Source: CAVVAE01 sp963746185 (GTDB lineage Bacteria; Actinomycetota; Actinomycetes; Propionibacteriales; Nocardioidaceae). Taken from it: 64,000 nucleotides of DNA. The notes below the pieces were generated by a model, which saw only the letters and a list, made by a program, of their open reading frames with translations, was not told the DNA's origin and searched no databases. A program made the position numbers and the translations under genes. The stretch lies in NCBI GenBank assembly GCA_963746185.1, contig CAVVAE010000004.1, positions 124,001 through 188,000 on the forward strand, in the 5' to 3' direction. Positions 61,678 through 64,000 of this stretch are shown piece by piece (position 1 is the stretch's first letter; every line of letters starts with the position of its first letter).

Positions 61678-62682
61678 ATGCAGGCGCTCAAGGACGCGGT
61701 TGACGAGGCGGCGGCCCGATCCGGGTTCTCCGGGGTGGTTCGCGTCGACCGCTCGGGCGAGACCGAGCTCGGAGCGGCCTACGGGTTCGCCGACCGTGCG
61801 CACCGGATCCGCAACACCGTCGAGACCCAGTTCGCGATTGCAAGCGGAACCAAGGGCCTGACGGCGCTGGCGGTCATGGGTCTAGTGGAGCGGGAGACGG
61901 TCAAGCTCGGCACGACCGCCCGTTCGTTGCTGGGCGGCGACCTACCGTTGATCGCCGACGACGTAACGATCGAGCACCTGTTGGCGCATCGGTCCGGAAT
62001 CGGTGACTACCTCGACGAGGACACGCTCGACTCCGTCAGCGACTATGTGATGCCCGTGCCGGTGCACCAGCTTGAAACCACCGAGCAATACCTGTCGGTG
62101 CTAGACGGGCACGAGACCGTGTTCCCCGCCGGGGAGCGGTTCGCCTACAACAACGGCGGCTATGTAGTGCTCGCCTTGCTGGCCGAACGCGCGAGCGGGG
62201 TGGACTACCACCGCCTGGTACGTGAACTGGTCTGCGAGCCTGCGGGCATGGTCGACAGCGAGTTCCTGCGCTCCGACGAGCTCCCTGGCCGCGCCGCCCT
62301 CGGCTACCTCTTCGTCGACGGATTGCGGACGAACGTCTTGCATCTCCCGGTGCGCGGCACCGGCGACGGGGGCCTCTACTCGACCGCTGCCGACTTCAGT
62401 GCCTTCTGGGACTCACTCTTCGCCGGACGGGTCGTGTCGCCGGAGAGGGTGGTCGAGATGGTGCGACCTCACAGCGACTGGCCGGAAGAGTCCAAGCGCT
62501 ACGGCCTCGGATTTCACCTCCACGCGACGGGCGATGGAGTCTGGCTCGAGGGGTACGACGCAGGCGTGTCGTTCTCCAGCCTGCACCAACCCTCGTCATC
62601 GATCACCTACACGGTTATCTCGAACTGGTCAGATGGTGCCTGGCCGATCATCGAGCTGCTCGACGACCGCCTCGGCACCTGA
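61678..62682 (+). CDS. Serine hydrolase of the beta-lactamase (class C/PBP) fold
   Basis: This 334-aa protein has SxxK in AIASGTKGLTALAVMG, YxN in FAYNNGGYVVLALLAERASG and a late HxG-like region. It has no signal peptide, so it is probably a cytosolic esterase/peptidase rather than a periplasmic beta-lactamase. ATG 61678. Confidence 0.88.
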   Translation: MQALKDAVDEAAARSGFSGVVRVDRSGETELGAAYGFADRAHRIRNTVETQFAIASGTKGLTALAVMGLVERETVKLGTTARSLLGGDLPLIADDVTIEHLLAHRSGIGDYLDEDTLDSVSDYVMPVPVHQLETTEQYLSVLDGHETVFPAGERFAYNNGGYVVLALLAERASGVDYHRLVRELVCEPAGMVDSEFLRSDELPGRAALGYLFVDGLRTNVLHLPVRGTGDGGLYSTAADFSAFWDSLFAGRVVSPERVVEMVRPHSDWPEESKRYGLGFHLHATGDGVWLEGYDAGVSFSSLHQPSSSITYTVISNWSDGAWPIIELLDDRLGT

Positions 62683-62712
62683 ACCACGCGCAAAGTAGGT
62701 AGGGTCCAGGGC

Positions 62713-64000
62713 ATGCCGTTGACTCGCGTTCTCGTCGTCGGACTCGGAGTGCTCCTGGTCGCAGGCGTCGTCCCGGGCGCTACGGCGTCCATCGAGCAGA
62801 AGACCGGCAACGGAGCCAACTCTGCTGCGAGTTCCGCCGTCGCCCAAGCGGGTAGTCAACGAGAGCAAGCAGCCAGATCATGCACCCGCAGGGGCGGCAC
62901 TCATGCCGTGCGGCGGCCGCAGTTCGTCCGGCGAATCGCCACTGGTGAGACGGGCTGGTTCTCGTCTCCGAGCCTGGTCGACGTGATCGGCGACCGCAAC
63001 AAGGAGATCGTCGCGCCCTTCTACTCGACGTTCGTGTTCAACGCGAAGGGACGCCGGCTGGGGCGCGGTACGGCGACCGAAGGCCGCGTCTACGCACCGT
63101 CCGTGGTCACCAAGCTCGACGGCCATGGCGCGCCCGACATCGTGGTCGGCGGCACGGGCAAGGTGGCGGCGTACGGGTTCCGCCATGGCCGGCTGCACCT
63201 GAAACGTGGGTGGCCGGCGTCCGTGAGGAGTGGCGGCCAGACTCCGGAGGTGCGCGGGCTCGCCGCCGCTGACCTGAACCACGACGGTCGCGTCGAGGTG
63301 GTGGCGACGACGACCAACACGTCATCCACGGGCGCACAGGTTTTCGTCTTCAACTCCCACGGCAACCGATTCCAGCCCAAGCACGGCCATCGACCCGCCT
63401 GGCCGCGGTACAACCGATTGCGCGGACGTGGCAACGACCTGCGGTTCAACAAGGTGGGCAACCACGGATACGGCGCGTACGGCGAGAACGTGGCCATCGG
63501 CAACATCGACAACGACCGCACCCTGGAGATCATCACCACCTTCGACAACCACCAGATCAACGCCTTCAACAGCGACGGCACCTCGATCCTGTCCTCCCGC
63601 TGGTTCAAGAACCGCGAGTCCGGCGCCGTCGGCCGCAGGATGGGGTGGGGACAGATGATCCGGTGGGCCGATCCGGACGTTGAGCGCCGCCACTACCACC
63701 AGCACACCGGACAGTGGCCGAGCCCGGCACGGCAAGCATGGCTGCAGTGGACGGCATCGCCACCCGCGGTGGCCGACCTGAACGGCGACGGCCGCAACGA
63801 GGTCGTCGGAATCCCCAACGTCGAACGCCACATTCCCTACCGCACCCAGGGATACGCGTTCATGGTCCTGGACGGTGCGTACGGCGACGGGCACCGCTCG
63901 GCACGGCGTCACGCGGGCTTCGAGAGGCTCCGCATGTCCAACAAGCCGGTCCACCGACCCGACGGCGACTGGTATCCGCCCACCGGGATCCCCGCGCCGA
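62713..64000 (+). CDS. Secreted FG-GAP/VCBS-repeat protein, 3' truncated by window
   Basis: From ATG 62713 the frame stays open to the window end (at least 429 codons). A signal peptide (LTRVLVVGLGVLLVAGVVPG then ATAS) is followed by FG-GAP-type repeats with calcium-binding DxNxDGxxE loops: AAADLNHDGRVEVVAT, IGNIDNDRTLEIITT and VADLNGDGRNEVVGIP. The repeats predict a beta-propeller fold on the cell surface or in the medium. The stop lies outside the window. Confidence 0.88.
   Translation, partial: MPLTRVLVVGLGVLLVAGVVPGATASIEQKTGNGANSAASSAVAQAGSQREQAARSCTRRGGTHAVRRPQFVRRIATGETGWFSSPSLVDVIGDRNKEIVAPFYSTFVFNAKGRRLGRGTATEGRVYAPSVVTKLDGHGAPDIVVGGTGKVAAYGFRHGRLHLKRGWPASVRSGGQTPEVRGLAAADLNHDGRVEVVATTTNTSSTGAQVFVFNSHGNRFQPKHGHRPAWPRYNRLRGRGNDLRFNKVGNHGYGAYGENVAIGNIDNDRTLEIITTFDNHQINAFNSDGTSILSSRWFKNRESGAVGRRMGWGQMIRWADPDVERRHYHQHTGQWPSPARQAWLQWTASPPAVADLNGDGRNEVVGIPNVERHIPYRTQGYAFMVLDGAYGDGHRSARRHAGFERLRMSNKPVHRPDGDWYPPTGIPAP

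Overview
The window is a stretch of high-GC actinobacterial chromosome. Gene content and codon bias fit the Propionibacteriales, most likely a Nocardioides-like organism; that is an inference from familiar family-level features, not a database match. The backbone, read on the minus strand from right to left, is the conserved actinobacterial core tRNA-Pro, tig, clpP1, clpP2, clpX, folC, DUF4233, ndk, mreB, mreC, mreD, PBP2, rodA, TIGR03960, TIGR03936, rne/rng, rplU, rpmA, obgE, proB, proA, nadD, rsfS, histidine phosphatase. From memory this matches the order of the Mycobacterium tuberculosis Rv2462c-Rv2419c region, except that mycobacteria lack the mre block.

Region 1 (1-10.9 kb) is accessory metabolism around the nadD-rsfS-phosphatase operon: the 3' end of an ATP-grasp acyl-CoA ligase, an FAD oxidoreductase, an acyl-CoA dehydrogenase, a P-loop kinase, two secreted lipoproteins (a CapA-type protein with an unusual N-terminal domain and an M28 peptidase), a DinB protein, an ECF sigma factor with a SnoaL domain, and an SDR protein without the usual catalytic Tyr/Lys.

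Region 2 (11-36 kb) is core: proline synthesis, ObgE, L27/L21, RNase E/G, the TIGR03936/TIGR03960 pair, the elongasome (MreBCD, PBP2, RodA), Ndk and FolC. A 4-kb island (an ArsR-regulated MFS exporter, a CynX-like MFS transporter, GNAT and SnoaL genes) splits the TIGR03936/TIGR03960 pair. A remarkable pair of GTTAAC-centred palindromes lies beside TIGR03960.

Region 3 (35.6-41.7 kb) is a plus-strand block: an archaeal/rickettsial-type ValS where the usual actinobacterial valS would be co-directional with folC, a decayed aspartate racemase, an acylphosphatase, and a three-gene operon of type III polyketide synthase, ICMT-like methyltransferase and flavoprotein. That trio is the make-up of phenolic-lipid (srsABC-like) clusters.

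Region 4 (41.7-54.6 kb) is clpX-clpP2-clpP1 and tig, separated by an 8-kb accessory insert: Nudix, SRPBCC, lipase, and a LuxR-type two-component system divergent from an MMPL transporter. The insert ends in two oppositely oriented short tandem-repeat arrays that have invaded the ends of both flanking genes.

Region 5 (54.6-64 kb) is accessory and partly decaying: a frameshifted GNAT gene, tRNA-Gly, an SSI-like lipoprotein with a duplicated 3' end, hydrolases, an AlkZ-like winged-helix protein, two APH-fold kinases, a DinB protein, a frameshifted methyltransferase, a serine beta-lactamase-fold hydrolase and the start of a secreted FG-GAP-repeat protein that runs off the window. No CRISPR array, IS element, prophage or rRNA is visible, and no gene-free stretch exceeds 300 bases.
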